Part shown: positions 46,397 to 56,568 of the stretch, piece after piece | How positions within the stretch are numbered: the stretch's first letter is position 1 | How the letters are laid out: each line of letters starts with the position of its first letter | Origin: Gnetum montanum | Taxonomy: Eukaryota > Streptophyta > Gnetopsida > Gnetales > Gnetaceae | DNA length: 64,000 bases | NCBI GenBank assembly: GCA_015680685.1 | Contig: MNCI01036290.1 | Coordinates: forward strand, 6,285-70,284 | Reading direction: 5' to 3' | Program-made: the position numbers and the translations under genes | Notes under the pieces: generated by a model | Database searches by the model: none | Seen by the model: the letters and a program-made list of their open reading frames with translations, nothing else | What the model was told of the DNA's origin: nothing

Positions 46397-47500
46397 TCAG
46401 ATGTAGTATGGCTTGAGGTATGAATGATTTACAGGATTTGTGAACTCATTATCATCCATGTCTGCTAGCTTGAAGGCCCCATTCTCGTAGGCTTTTGTGA
46501 CCATGAACTGACCTTCCCAGTTTGCTGAGAATTTGTTCACATGTTCACGGACAACCTTAAGAATGAGGTTTCCCTTTTTTACTAGCCATTGATGTGGGTT
46601 TGCATGATGCTTCTATCATTTCCTATTCTGATATTGCTCTATGCGACCAAGTGTCTATGCATGCTCCTCCTCTATTGAGTCGAGGTTGATGATCCTTGAC
46701 TCGTTGTTTTGGGCTTTGCTCATGATGTTCAACAAGATCATTCAAAGTAACGGTACCTGCAACTCAAGAGGTAACACTGCTTTAGATCCATAAACAAGAC
46801 TATAAGGTGTATTACCTATCACAGTCTTGCACATCATCCTGTAAGGCCATAGCACATAGAGGATTTGCTCATGCCATCGCCTCTTGCTATTGTTAAGCAT
46901 TTTCTTAAGCAAGTTGATGATGGACTTGTTCATAGCTTCTGCTTGTTTGTCTACCTACAGGTAGTATGGCGAGGAGAACGATTGCCTAATGCCAAGATTA
47001 CTATAGAAGGTTTTGGTTTCTGCACTATTGAACTATGGCCTGTTGTCAGTCACAATAGTCATGGAAAGCCCAAAACTTTTCATGATGTTATCTAAGATGG
47101 AGTGGAAAACCTGATGGGATGTAGTCTTCCTTAGGGGAATAGCCTTCACCCACTTTGTAAAATACTTAGTGGTGGTGATGATGAAGCAATATCCTATGGA
47201 AGACTTAGGCATGATAGGTCCTATGATGTCTGGTCCCCATTGCTAGAAAGACCACATGATTTGCATTGGATGCAATTTTGTAGGCAAAACGTGTATAATA
47301 TTTTCATATCTTTAGCATGTATTACAAGTCTTGACTTTGGCTAGGCAATCACACTCTATGTGAGGCCAGTAGTACCCTAGGCATCTGATTTTTGCAACCA
47401 TGGCCCTAAGTGCTATGTGTCCACCACACAGTCTCTCATGTACTTCATTAATGACCTTCTACACTTGCTCCTCGTTTACACATGTCAATAATATCTTGTC
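46397..47500 (-). pseudogene. Integrase of T3
   Basis: In element order: YVLMGDNTLCKLSYDKIL near 47520 (zinc-finger region start), PDIIGPIMPKSSIGYCF near 47210 (first catalytic Asp in DIIGPI), KYFTKWVKA near 47155, then an open frame 46933-46742 with YVLWPYRMMCKTVIGNTP and YSLVYGSKAVLPLE. The C-terminus has SANWEGQFMVTKAYENGAF and ends HSYLKPYYI at a TGA (minus, plus 46397-46399). All are standard Tat integrase landmarks. Few stops interrupt it, but the copy is not intact. Confidence 0.85.
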
Positions 47501-47860
47501 ATAGGAGAGTTTGCACAAGGTATTGTCTCCCATGAGCACATACTGCTGAGCGTTCTTGTGGATCGCATCTCTCTGGGTACATGTCAATCCGCTTGGGGGA
47601 TCACCATGTTGCAGGTAGGCTTTAATGTTGGAGTACCACTCCTGGGTGTCCACAGTGCTAATAGAGGTTATGTGTACAACCTGAGTGATAGGCTCCATAT
47701 ACTCGGTAATCGAAGCTGGAAAACTTGCGAACAAGGGTGGTGGCACATTTAATGATAGGGTGGCCAAGGCATCTGCTATGGTTTTTTCATTGCATAGCAC
47801 ATACTGAATGTTTTTTGTTGCAAACTATTTGAGAAAACTTTTTTCTAGGTTGCAATAGGG

Positions 47861-48271
47861 CTACAAGTGTGCAGCTTTGTAGGCATAGACCCCAATGATT
47901 TGATTCACAATAAGTTGTGAATCACTGCAAATTACCAGGTGTTGAATGCTTAATGCTTGGGCTACTAAGAGGCCCCTAAGTAACCCTTCATACTCTACCA
48001 TGTTGTTTGCATAAAGGAACACAAAATGATAAGCAAAAGGTTGCATTTCCCTAGAGGGGAAAGTAATGACGATAGTTGCACTACCTCCTCGCATGGTCAA
48101 GGCACCATCGAAATGCAAAGCAACTTTAAGATGTGATGGGATGGTGTTGATAGTGCTGACATGCTCATTAGGGAATTCAGGATCTATGATTGCCTGATCG
48201 TTGATAGGTGAGATCATAAGTTGCGTTAGTATAGCTTGACCCTTTGTTGACAATTGGCTCACATAATGCAA
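47861..48271 (-). pseudogene. Archaeal-type RNase H of T3
   Basis: A 136-codon open frame begins MHYVSQLSTKGQAI. It then shows LHFDGALTMRGG (first Asp), MVEYEGLLRGLL (Glu) and VICSDSQLIVNQI (second Asp), the catalytic residues of the second RNase H found in Tat elements. The other two Tat copies have lost parts of this, so T3 holds the best record of the domain. It would remove the RNA template during cDNA synthesis. Confidence 0.88.
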
Positions 48272-48298
48272 ATTGAATTCCGTTGTTATGGCTTTCCA

Positions 48299-48721
48299 CT
48301 AGGCTATCTTGTTACTCTCATATAGATTATTCATGATAGCTCGGAGTACATTACTCTTGCAAATGATGTTAACTTTAGTATGAAATAGGTAGTGCCTCCA
48401 TTTCTTTAATGCAAAGACTAGAGAAAGGTAGTTTCTCTCCACCTTGTTGTATTTTTCCTCATACACTATCAATGCATGACTTAGATAATACACTGGAATG
48501 TCAGAGCCATCATCTCATCTCTGACATAATAGTGCTATGATAGATGCATCTAAGGTGGCAAGGTAGACAAAGAAAGGCTTATCCCTCTGTGGTGGGTACA
48601 CAGTTGGGAGGTGTAAAAGCTCTTTCTTTAGATCATCAAAGGCTTGTTGGCATTGTGTTGTCCATTCAAAGCTAACCCCCTTCTTCAGTAGATGTTGCAT
48701 GGGGTGTAACTTCTCAGTCAA
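48299..48721 (-). pseudogene. RT-linked RNase H of T3
   Basis: Two open frames. From 48721: MQHLLKKGVSFEWTTQCQ and AFDDLKKELLHLPTVYPP, the RT connection, ending in LDASIIALL. From 48493: MYYLSHALIVYEEKYNKVER and ALKKWRHYLFH. One stop separates them (a TGA at about 48514). In this lineage this domain is often decayed and its work is thought to be shared with the archaeal-type domain. Confidence 0.75.
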
Positions 48722-49880
48722 CTTTGCTATAAACCTTCTGATGAAATGTACCCTACCTTATAACTCGTGCAATTCTTTAAGGTTTGTAGGTGATGCTAGA
48801 TTAACTATGGCCTTGACTTTGTTAGGGTCCACTCATATCCCAGCCTCCGATACTACAAACACTAACATGTGTCTGGTTCTCACCCCGAAGACATACTTTT
48901 TGGGTTAAGGCATAAATCATGCATTTGGTAATGCTTGAGGACTACACCTAGATCGTTGGGATGATCAGTGGCCTCCTTAGATTTTACTGCTATGTCATTG
49001 ACGTAGTCATTTAGCATTTCTAGGATGTAGTCACTAAAGATGTAAGTCATGGCTCTCTAGTAAGTTGCTTCAGCATTTTTGAGCCCGAAGGGCATCATAG
49101 TGTAACAAAAAGCACCACATGGGATCATGAAGGTTGTTGTTAACTGATGCTCTAGGTTGATGCAAATTTAGTTGTAGCTAGAGAAATAGTCCATGAAGGA
49201 TAATAGAGCATGACCAGCCATAGTGTTGATGAGTTGATCGATACTCAACAGTGGGAAATCATCTTTGATTATTACCTTGTTCAGATCTCAGAAGTCTATA
49301 CAAATTTGTATTCCTCCCATTTTCTTAGAAACCACAACAATGTTTGACACCCACTCTGAGTAATCAACTGTTCGAATGAAACCAGCTTGATAGAGCTTGT
49401 GATTTCATTCCATATGGCCAGTGCGATCTCTAGTTTAACCTTGCGAGCCTTCTACTTAACTACTTTCATTTGTGGATCTAAGACAATGTTGTGCTATATG
49501 AGCCTCGAATCTAAACCTGGCATGTCATTGTAAGACCACACAAATATTTTGATGTTATTCTACAGTACTTTGGCTACATCTTTGTGCATTTGTGAATCTA
49601 GGAGGGAGCTAAACTTTAACATTTTTATTTTCCTCTGGATGTGGTCATAGGTGTCTCAATGAGAGGATCTTTAGTTACATCCTTAGCCTCTAAATCTAGG
49701 GCTTGGACCAGACTTTTAGGCTAATTTGGGGATGTTTCTAAGGATTCTACCATTCTTTCTATGGGTGAATCCCAGTCTATTGACTCTGGGTTTAGTTGTC
49801 TTGCAAGCTTACTGTGTGGACCTGTCAATGCTAGAGGTGAAGAAAGATCATGGTGTGTTGCCATTCTTGCTCAACTTGCT
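48722..49880 (-). pseudogene. Reverse transcriptase of T3, with pol N-terminus
   Basis: The minus strand gives the block before motif B (INLEHQLTTTFMIPCGAFCY), MMPFGLKNAEATY and then NDYVNDIAVKSK, so the catalytic YVDD is YVND at 48994-49005. Upstream are WVSNIVVVSKK-type and DLNKV-type blocks near 49270-49390. The region to about 49880 is the pol N-terminal part. Stops are mainly at Gln positions. The Asp-to-Asn change alone should abolish polymerase activity. Confidence 0.8.
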
Positions 49881-49984
49881 ACAATGAGATGAATGCCTAG
49901 TCAAGGGATACTTGTTTGTAGCAACAACGCATAGTAAGAATTTGTAAAGTAGTAATGAGATGTGAACAGTTGAAATAACTATAA

Positions 49985-50345
49985 AATATGACGCAAAATT
50001 TGCAACTTGCCAATTTGAAGTCATAGTGGATTATCTGGATGAAAAAGTATAAAACTACCAGTTTAAGGTCTTTGCAGACCGCTAACGGGTTAGATTTGCA
50101 AATTAAAAGTATTAGTTTAAGGTCTTTGCAAACTTCCAACAGGCTACTCTAGCGAAACTATGAAGTATTAGTTTAAGGTCTTTACAGACCACTAAAAAGA
50201 TCGAAGCGATGTGTTAGAACTACTAGTTTAAGGTCTTTGCAGACTATCTGAATGCAAAAGTTTAAAGATTCTAGTTCAAGGTCTTTGTGGACCACCTAGT
50301 TAGTTATTTTGGAGAAGACCAATGGCTAGTTTAAAGTGGATTGAA
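49985..50345. repeat. Hairpin repeat array at the spacer/RT border of T3
   Basis: Five well-conserved units near 50059, 50113, 50168, 50224 and 50274, plus a diverged one at each end. Spacing is about 55 bases. The core is TTAAGGTCTTTGCAGACC, a perfect 5-bp inverted repeat GGTCT/AGACC with a 4-base loop. Confidence 0.85.
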
Positions 50346-50473
50346 GTTCTAAGTCGGGCCCACTTGCCATAATGCAAATAGTGCCACTATGCTATGGGGG
50401 AATGCTACATTGTACAGAACATCCCTCATTAATCAGGGAGAGAAAATGACAAGTTCTTTTTCACTATTTTAGC

Positions 50474-50481
50474 TATAAATA
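50474..50481 (+). promoter_or_regulatory. TATA box of the antisense gene in T3
   Basis: TATAAATA lies 135 bases before the first ATG of the plus-strand gene, in a context (GCTATAAATAAGG) that fits a plant core promoter. Transcription would start near 50505-50515. Confidence 0.5.
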
Positions 50482-51334
50482 AGGGTTTACCCTTAATAAA
50501 CTTGTCATTTTTACCATACCAGCACAGAGCTTACATTCAGAGCATAGAGCGATTGTGCTAACTAAGAGCAAACTGATTCAACGTAGCATCCAAGAAAGAA
50601 TTGGAAACCGAAAGGATGGATCCTAAGAGAGAACTCAAATACCTAGAACTCGCCAAGGTGGATGAAGTGAAGGAGACCCTAGGGCATGCGTCGCAAGCAT
50701 GTGTTGCGGTGCAAGAGCGGACCCCATCAGCTTGGTAAGTTACTATGCTATTCCCCTTTGTTTTTGATGTTACGGTTATTGCTTCTGCTTTCTCTATTTT
50801 TGTTTCTGTGATTTTTGTTATGAAATTTATGTTTTCTATCATTATTTTGTTGCTATTTTGGGCATTACATTGTCGTTGTTGTCGATTTGGCTGCGACGGG
50901 TGTACGGACGTTACACTAAGGTTGCATGCAGTGTTGCCTAAACCACCATTGCTGTGGCTAGCTTGCTGTAGAAGATTAGGCGATTTTAGCAACTCATAAT
51001 GCAAATAGCATAGTGTGTGACCCTCAGGAGGGTTTGGCCATGCACATGATTTGACAGCATGACATGTGTCTATCACGAAATAATGCAAATTGTTTTGTCA
51101 GGTAGAAGATTTTTTGAAACTAGTGTAGCGCATTAAATTCTTTCTTGTCAAAAGATTTGTGTTTAGCTTTTTGTTTCTATACTAGGCTAATTCTACTACG
51201 CTATTACCTTTTTTTTTTCTATGCTACATGCATGAAGAGAGTCATGCTACGCTAGCTGCTAACTACTCATTCTGCTATGCTATATGTGAATCCCACTCGA
51301 AAATGACATTAACATTTGCAATTGTGTTATGCAG

Positions 51335-51800
51335 GATGGTGCTAAGGCCAATCTTAATTATCCTAGAAATTGTAGGGGTCCTGTGCTGCCTAAGCAAACT
51401 GGTGGCCAACGTTCCTCCACTCCACACGTGTGTGGGGCAGCAGGCGGTGTGGTTTTGGGAAGGTGCACATGACTTCCTGCAATTTCTCCTCTAGCACTTT
51501 AGTGTGATAATTTGGTCACACTTATTGGAGGAGGTAGCAGCCATAGTGATAGAAACCCTATTGCCTGGGGAAAATCAAGGTATTCTGAGATTTTTGATGA
51601 ATGGAGCAATTAGGAGAGGATAGGGAGAAGGATCCAGTCAGTGTCCAAAAAATTTGAGGCATCTGGCTTGGTTCTGGGAGATGCCCGAATACAATTTCTA
51701 CCATCCGTACAATACTTTGCTTATTGCCTACCACATGGGGACTTGTTTTCAAAACCCACCAGGAATCGTTTACTGTGCCAGCGGGTGACTTCTGTAAACA
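51335..51800 (+). pseudogene. Exon 2 of the antisense gene
   Basis: Acceptor TTATGCAG at 51327-51334. The frame starts W-M-V-L-R-P, with a hydrophobic run and the block QQAVWFWEGAHDFLQFLL, then a TAG at 51495-51497. It continues with LLEEVAAIVIETLLPGEN. A frame change near 51640 leads to KFEASGLVLGDARIQFLPSV. The 3' end is uncertain; between about 51640 and 51800 the change of frame could be an indel or an unrecognised intron. Confidence 0.45.
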
Positions 51801-51924
51801 TATTCCACTATGCTATGCAATACTTGCTATGCTAGGTGAATGTTAACAACATGTTTTTGTTACCAAGTTTTTTGTCAACAAGAATGGACTTCATGGTGAC
51901 ACGGATGTGTTGACCTTGGCATAG

Positions 51925-52141
51925 ATGACATTGCGGGAGTTTTCTTCCGCTGAGAATATGCACGCAGGTGTGAAAGGCCAATGCGGGGTTGAGTACAAAA
52001 CCTACCCAACCCGATACTCCCAGCTCTATGACAGATGCAAGGAGTTCGGTTGGTTGGATGGGAATTGGGAATCCCTTAGGCCAATCACCGTTGAAGATGT
52101 ATTGGTGGATCTTTTGCCATTCCCATCGTCGTTTAAACCTG
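51925..52141 (+). pseudogene. Exon 3 of the antisense gene
   Basis: Open for 72 codons from an acceptor-like GGCATAG to a strong donor CTG/GTAAGC. Contains KTYPTRYSQLYDRCKEFGWL and DGNWESLRPITVEDVLVDLL. No stop, biased codon use and sharp splice signals make this the clearest single exon. Confidence 0.65.
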
Positions 52142-52252
52142 GTAAGCTAAATAGTGAGTTTCTTGCATGTTCAAGTGTTTCTCTTGTTTTTATGCTATTT
52201 ATGCTTTTATCTAAGTGTTTTTTTGCTTTTTTCCTTGTGTAAACTGCTACAG

Positions 52253-53302
52253 CAGTGAAGAAGTCTGAGGAGGTGATGATGATCACCTCTGGGCATCATG
52301 AGGCCAACATCTACTTCAAGTACAGGGAGGTAGATGAGACTTAACGCTAGCTTTGTAGTGGGGATCTGAAATCTCTGACCAACCACATTCAGGATGCTGG
52401 ACTCATGGACCTGTTCTTGGCCATGAACCTAAGCATCCCTACTTCCAAGATGCTGGCCCTAGTTGACTCATTTTTTGAAAAGGCAGACCATTTCCCCACA
52501 CGTGTGCATGGTGTGCTGGTGGTCCTTAAAATCAATGACCAATTATTTGTGGACCTCTTTGGTGTCCCTGCTAATGGTCTCCTCATGGGGGAAAAGACCA
52601 AAAAATGGGTGAACCATCAAAGGGACATTGAGGAGTGGCTAGGGGTGGTGAAAGGATGAAAGGAGATCCTTATGAAAAAAGCTAAGCCAAAAGTAGCTAA
52701 AGACATTTACCCCATCTTTCATGCCCATGCTTTCCCCAAGCTACTTTTCCAAGGAAAGATCATTGGGATTGAGCAAGCTTGGGTGATGAGGGAGGTCATG
52801 GTAGAGGGGGCTCGTTACAACTGGGCTAGGCATCTTTGCAAAGGCTTGCAAGTTGAAATGGTCAAGCTTCATAAGAAGCATGAGTCCCATTTCAACATGC
52901 ATCATGCCTTTTTCATAGCTTTCTTGTGGAGTTTCATGGAATTATTAGTGGTCCATGAGAATGGAGTTTGGGTTATGCATGATCATAACCAGATTTCCAA
53001 ATCATGGATCTATCAAGTCTTCTTGATCACCCAAGCCTAGGAATCCCCAGAAGAAATTGGGGAGTCATTTTCCATGACGACTAAGGATCGAGTGGCCTGC
53101 AACTTCCATGGCCATAATAGCATGGGAGAGGCACCTCCTACTACTATGGGTAGCATATCATAGCGGAAACACCTCATCGTGGAGATGGTCATCACTAAGT
53201 TGCGGCGAAAGAGGTCTCATCTAGTTGAGGAGCCTTCCCATATAGAAGAAAAAGAGTGGCAGACACTACATATCAAGCTATGCAGGATACAGCCCCCCAT
53301 TG
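52253..53302 (+). pseudogene. Exon 4 of the antisense gene
   Basis: Largest exon, 350 codons, entered and left in phase 1. Landmarks: ITSGHHEANIYFKYREVD, DLFLAMNLSIPTSKMLALVD, DIYPIFHAHAFPKLLFQGK, GARYNWARHLCKGLQVEM and HHAFFIAFLWSFMELLVV. Five stops interrupt it (TAA, TAG, TGA, TAG, TAG). The middle part has features of a compact helical domain; no catalytic motif is obvious. Confidence 0.6.
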
Positions 53303-53433
53303 GTAATTTTTTTTGTTTTCCTTGTTTCTTTGCTTATTTAGTTAAAGCTTGCTACATTGTGCTCTGCTAGGTAGCGTAGCATCGATTTTGAGTTAATACG
53401 CTATGGCCTAATGCGAACTTGATTTGCTATCAG

Positions 53434-54125
53434 AGGAAGAAGAAGAAGAAGAAGAAGGCAACGAAGAGGTGTTGGCCCCCAAAATAGGGGTAGCTAATAA
53501 AGATGCGGGGGCCCCAACCATAAATGGAAGGGCCCTGGTTAAGAAGGAGGGAACCCCTACCATAAAGGATGGGGCTCTCGTTGACAAAGCAAATGCCCCT
53601 GTGGATGAGGGGGACATTTCAACCAATGAGGAGGATTCCCCCACTGATGAGGAGGATGCTGGTGCCTTAAAAAGAATGGCCCTAGCAAATAAAGAGAAAG
53701 CCAACAAGGAAGGAACCTCTACTGATGATCCTTTTGCTAAGTACATTTTAGCATTGGAGGAATAGATGAACATGGAGGGTGCTGCCATAGTGTTAAGCCA
53801 GCAAGAAGGGGAGCTACAACTAGATGCTGGTGAGTTTGACTGTATATTTGACAATATGTCAATGGGCAACCCCCCCACTATCACCCATGAGGGTTTGCTA
53901 AGTAGGAGCATTTACACTGTCTTTTGTGTTACTCACCAGCTCTATTATAGTCCACCTTAGTCATGATTGATGTGTTTGTTAATATGAAAGACACTGCTGT
54001 TGACACTATAGGACCTTCCTTGATCTGGTTGGAACCATGGGCCGAGACCCCTGACAAGCTTACGTTCATGTAGGGAGTTGTCGATGACATGATCGACTAT
54101 CTCAAATAGGTCAATCTGGAAGTGG
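53434..54125 (+). pseudogene. Exons 5 and 6 of the antisense gene (acidic region)
   Basis: Exon 5 (53434-53829) starts with a Glu run and encodes an acidic, Ala/Thr/Asp-rich low-complexity region with repeated 'TDEED'-like words. A 107-base intron bounded by CTG/GTGAGT is removed. After an acceptor CACCAG, exon 6 (53940-54125) reads LVMIDVFVNMKDTAVDTIG. This split explains the apparent frame change near 53960. It looks like a linker between two folded parts. Confidence 0.55.
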
Positions 54126-54245
54126 GTAAGTAAAGTGGCTATCCTAGGCTTTTAGCTTGCTATGCTAGACTTCTTGAGTTGTCAAACTTTGCTACGCTAT
54201 AGTGACTAATGTACTTTTATGTGTGATAACAACATCTTGCCTCAG

Positions 54246-55060
54246 GTGGGACACGAAACAAGCAATAAAGATGGATGTCATGCCTACATTCCCACCTGAA
54301 GTGACTGAGGTGCCTCGTCACACATACAAAGAGGCTAGAAAATGTGCTTTGCACTTAGCACGCTTCTTATGAGAGTGTAGGCACATGAATGAAGACCTGT
54401 GGAAATGGATCCAGAGGCAAGAGAGAGAAAAGGCCAATCTAACCGGTATGGGAGACCTCTGTTCCAGGACCAAGTTCCTCCTGGCCCATGATACCAATGC
54501 TGGCAATTGGCACACGACCATCATAGATTATGCAAGATATTGGACGGTTGTATGGTGCAACAACAAGGCCACCTGGGAGATAATTGAGCAGTGGATGAAG
54601 ATGGACTTGTTGGCTCAGAAGAACCAAGACTAAAAGGATTATAGCACTAGAGTTTTTGAGTGGGGGTAGTCCTAGAAAAATCACAAGCAAATGTATAAAC
54701 TCGAACGTGCCACCTACCGCAAACTATATTGGGATGCTTTAGTAAAGTTGTATACTCATGAAGTGTTCTTGGGTGCCATTGGTACTTTTGAGGCCTACCA
54801 CGAGTTCATGCAACAAGTGACGGTCACTAAGTCACTTGAGCAGGAAGTGAATCTTCCCACAGGTGAGACTGCAACTACCTCTTTTTCTTTGGGACCACCA
54901 AGATGGATGACCATCAAAAAGGAGAAACCTACAACAAACGCTGAACTGAGCGATAGGAACTGGGTGGATATTATAGAGGAGGAGGTCTGGCACCACCTCG
55001 GGATCAGATTGGACCCCATACCCCTTGAGACAGACTTGGGTCCATCCTGTGTTAGTCACT
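54246..55060 (+). pseudogene. Exon 7 of the antisense gene
   Basis: Long frame with HTYKEARKCALHLARFL, NEDLWKWIQRQEREKANL, GNWHTTIIDYARYWTVVW, YRKLYWDALVKLYTHEVFL and NWVDIIEEEVWHHLGIRL. Charged and helical, possibly coiled-coil. Its start is uncertain: the CTCAG acceptor at 54241-54245 is out of phase with exon 6 by one base, whereas the AG at 54261-54262 is in phase. Confidence 0.55.
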
Positions 55061-55384
55061 TTTTGCGATGCAATAGTTTATGTTTTTCTAGTTGTTATGT
55101 GTAACTCTAGCTGACTATTTCATGTTTATGGTGCAAATTCTGGATGAAGAAGTAGGGCCCTTAGAGGGCAGAAATGATGATGTGGAAGAAGGCGATGTAA
55201 AGGGAAATGATGCAAGGAATGATGACATATGACAACAAGGTTTTTGATTTTTGTATTTTTGTAAAACTGTTGCAAACATTATCTAACTGAAATTTTGAAT
55301 GAAAAATAGATTATGACAAGATTGATGCTACTCTAGTTTATGCATTACGTATGTTATCTATGCGATTAGTTTCTATGTTTTTCA

Positions 55385-55530
55385 TTTTAGTTTTAGGCCA
55401 TTTCGGGCCATGCGCAGTTTTAGGTCATTTTGGGTCATTGCTAGTTTTAGGATATTTTGGGCCATGGCTAGTTTTAGGCTATTTTGGGCCATGGTGAGAT
55501 ATAGTTTTAGGACATTTTGGGCCTTGAAAT
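55385..55530. repeat. Hairpin repeats at the protease/spacer border of T3
   Basis: Five units of about 30 bases: 'agttttaggccatttcgggc', 'agttttaggtcattttgggt' and so on. Each has GGCC...GGGCC-type dyad symmetry and is the same unit type as at 30310 in T2. Confidence 0.8.
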
Positions 55531-55880
55531 AAATAGAAGGTATGTTAATGATTTTAGAAAAGTAAGTTGGTGTACCTAGCATAGATGGATGAATGCGAAG
55601 CCAATAAGCGGTAAATGTACAAAGGATGTTAACTGAGTAGGAAGTAGTGGGGTTACTACGCTATGCGTAACTACTTTCTAACCCATCGTGGATTGGGAAA
55701 AGTGTAAGGATGAGATGCTTTGCTAAGGCATTCATCTACATCATTGCCCTCTACTTGGAAGGGCAACTTGGCCCATGCATTTTTGTTTTCTAAGTTGGTG
55801 TGCTAGGCAGGCTCTTTCGCTAAGCAGTTAGTATCTATGGAGACAAGAACTTTGTTCTTGGAGATTATGACCTATGAGCC

Positions 55881-56160
55881 CTACTTCATATCTACATTAT
55901 TTATTTCTTGTGTTGCTACCTCATCACCATGGATTACCACCTCCTTGCCTACATAGGGTAGATGGATCTCCTGATGTATGGGAGAAGAGACGATCCTAAG
56001 TTGTGCTAAGCATGACCTCCCCAAGATCAGGTTAAACCTGGGCATCTCTTCCACCATAATGAATGTTGCATTAGTGGGGAACTGTTTCCCTACCAAAAAG
56101 TCAATGTGGACCCAGAACAATATCCTAGAAGAAGAATTTCCTGAGGAGGGACAGTTTTGA
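55881..56160 (-). pseudogene. Aspartic protease of T3 (C-terminal half)
   Basis: An 80-codon open frame (56120-55881) with FLVGKQFPTNATFIMVEEMP, then FNLILGRSCLAQLRIVSSPI and HQEIHLPYVGKEVVIHG. This is the Tat protease C-terminal part (LILGRPW...HQ...). The active-site Asp block should lie just upstream (56160-56300) but I could not identify it with certainty. The end of the gene faces the hairpin repeats at 55530. Confidence 0.65.
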
Positions 56161-56568
56161 GTATGGAATCAGACCCTTTTAGGTGAGGTGATGATGACCG
56201 TGCACGTGTTGCAACGTCATCTTTTGGCAACGAGGACGTAGATGTAGAGGGCAAGGGTGTAGGTTTGGAAGTACCTGGGGTAGTACGTTCCATTGGTGCC
56301 TCACCTGTCAGAAACCCTTCTCATTTTTTTTGGATGAGAAGGCTGAGGTATTGTCTTATGCGGGGTAGGGGCAGTTGAATGGCTTGGCCCCCTGATGACA
56401 AATGGCGCTAACGGTGTTAATGCATGTGGTGGTGGTGCTGTTTTGCTAAAGGAGGTGCAGGGGCAGATGTCTAGGGAGGGACTCTCAGGAAAAATGATTG
56501 CTATGGAGTTTTCTTAGTCGTTGGTGGTGTTGGTGTGCTATGCTAAGGCACAAAACCACAAACGGCTG

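Larger units (their letters stand above)
50616..55232 (+). pseudogene. Antisense multi-exon gene in the protease-RT spacer of T3
   Basis: Plus-strand gene, opposite to all T3 coding domains. Suggested exons: 50616-50734 (MDPKRELKYLELAKVDEV..., donor TTG/GTAAGT), 51335-about 51800, 51925-52141 (donor CTG/GTAAGC), 52253-53302 (donor TTG/GTAATT), 53434-53829 (donor CTG/GTGAGT), 53940-54125 (donor TGG/GTAAGT), about 54246-55050, and a last one ending at TGA 55230-55232. Reading phase is kept across 50734/51335, 52141/52253, 53302/53434 and 53829/53940. Stops inside exons are nearly all TAG at Gln-like positions. I do not recognise the protein. Antisense ORFs are known in some plant Tat elements, usually between integrase and 3' LTR, not here. 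A captured host gene is the alternative. Confidence 0.65.

Noticed and set aside
50558-51088. Minus-strand open frame of 176 codons in the T3 spacer
   Set aside because: It overlaps the first exon, its strong donor site and intron 1 on the plus strand. It has no similarity to Tat proteins and no counterpart elsewhere in the window.
53408-53911. Minus-strand Ser/Ala/Pro-rich open frame of 167 codons
   Set aside because: It is the complement of the acidic exon 5 of the antisense gene. The plus strand has splice signals at both ends.
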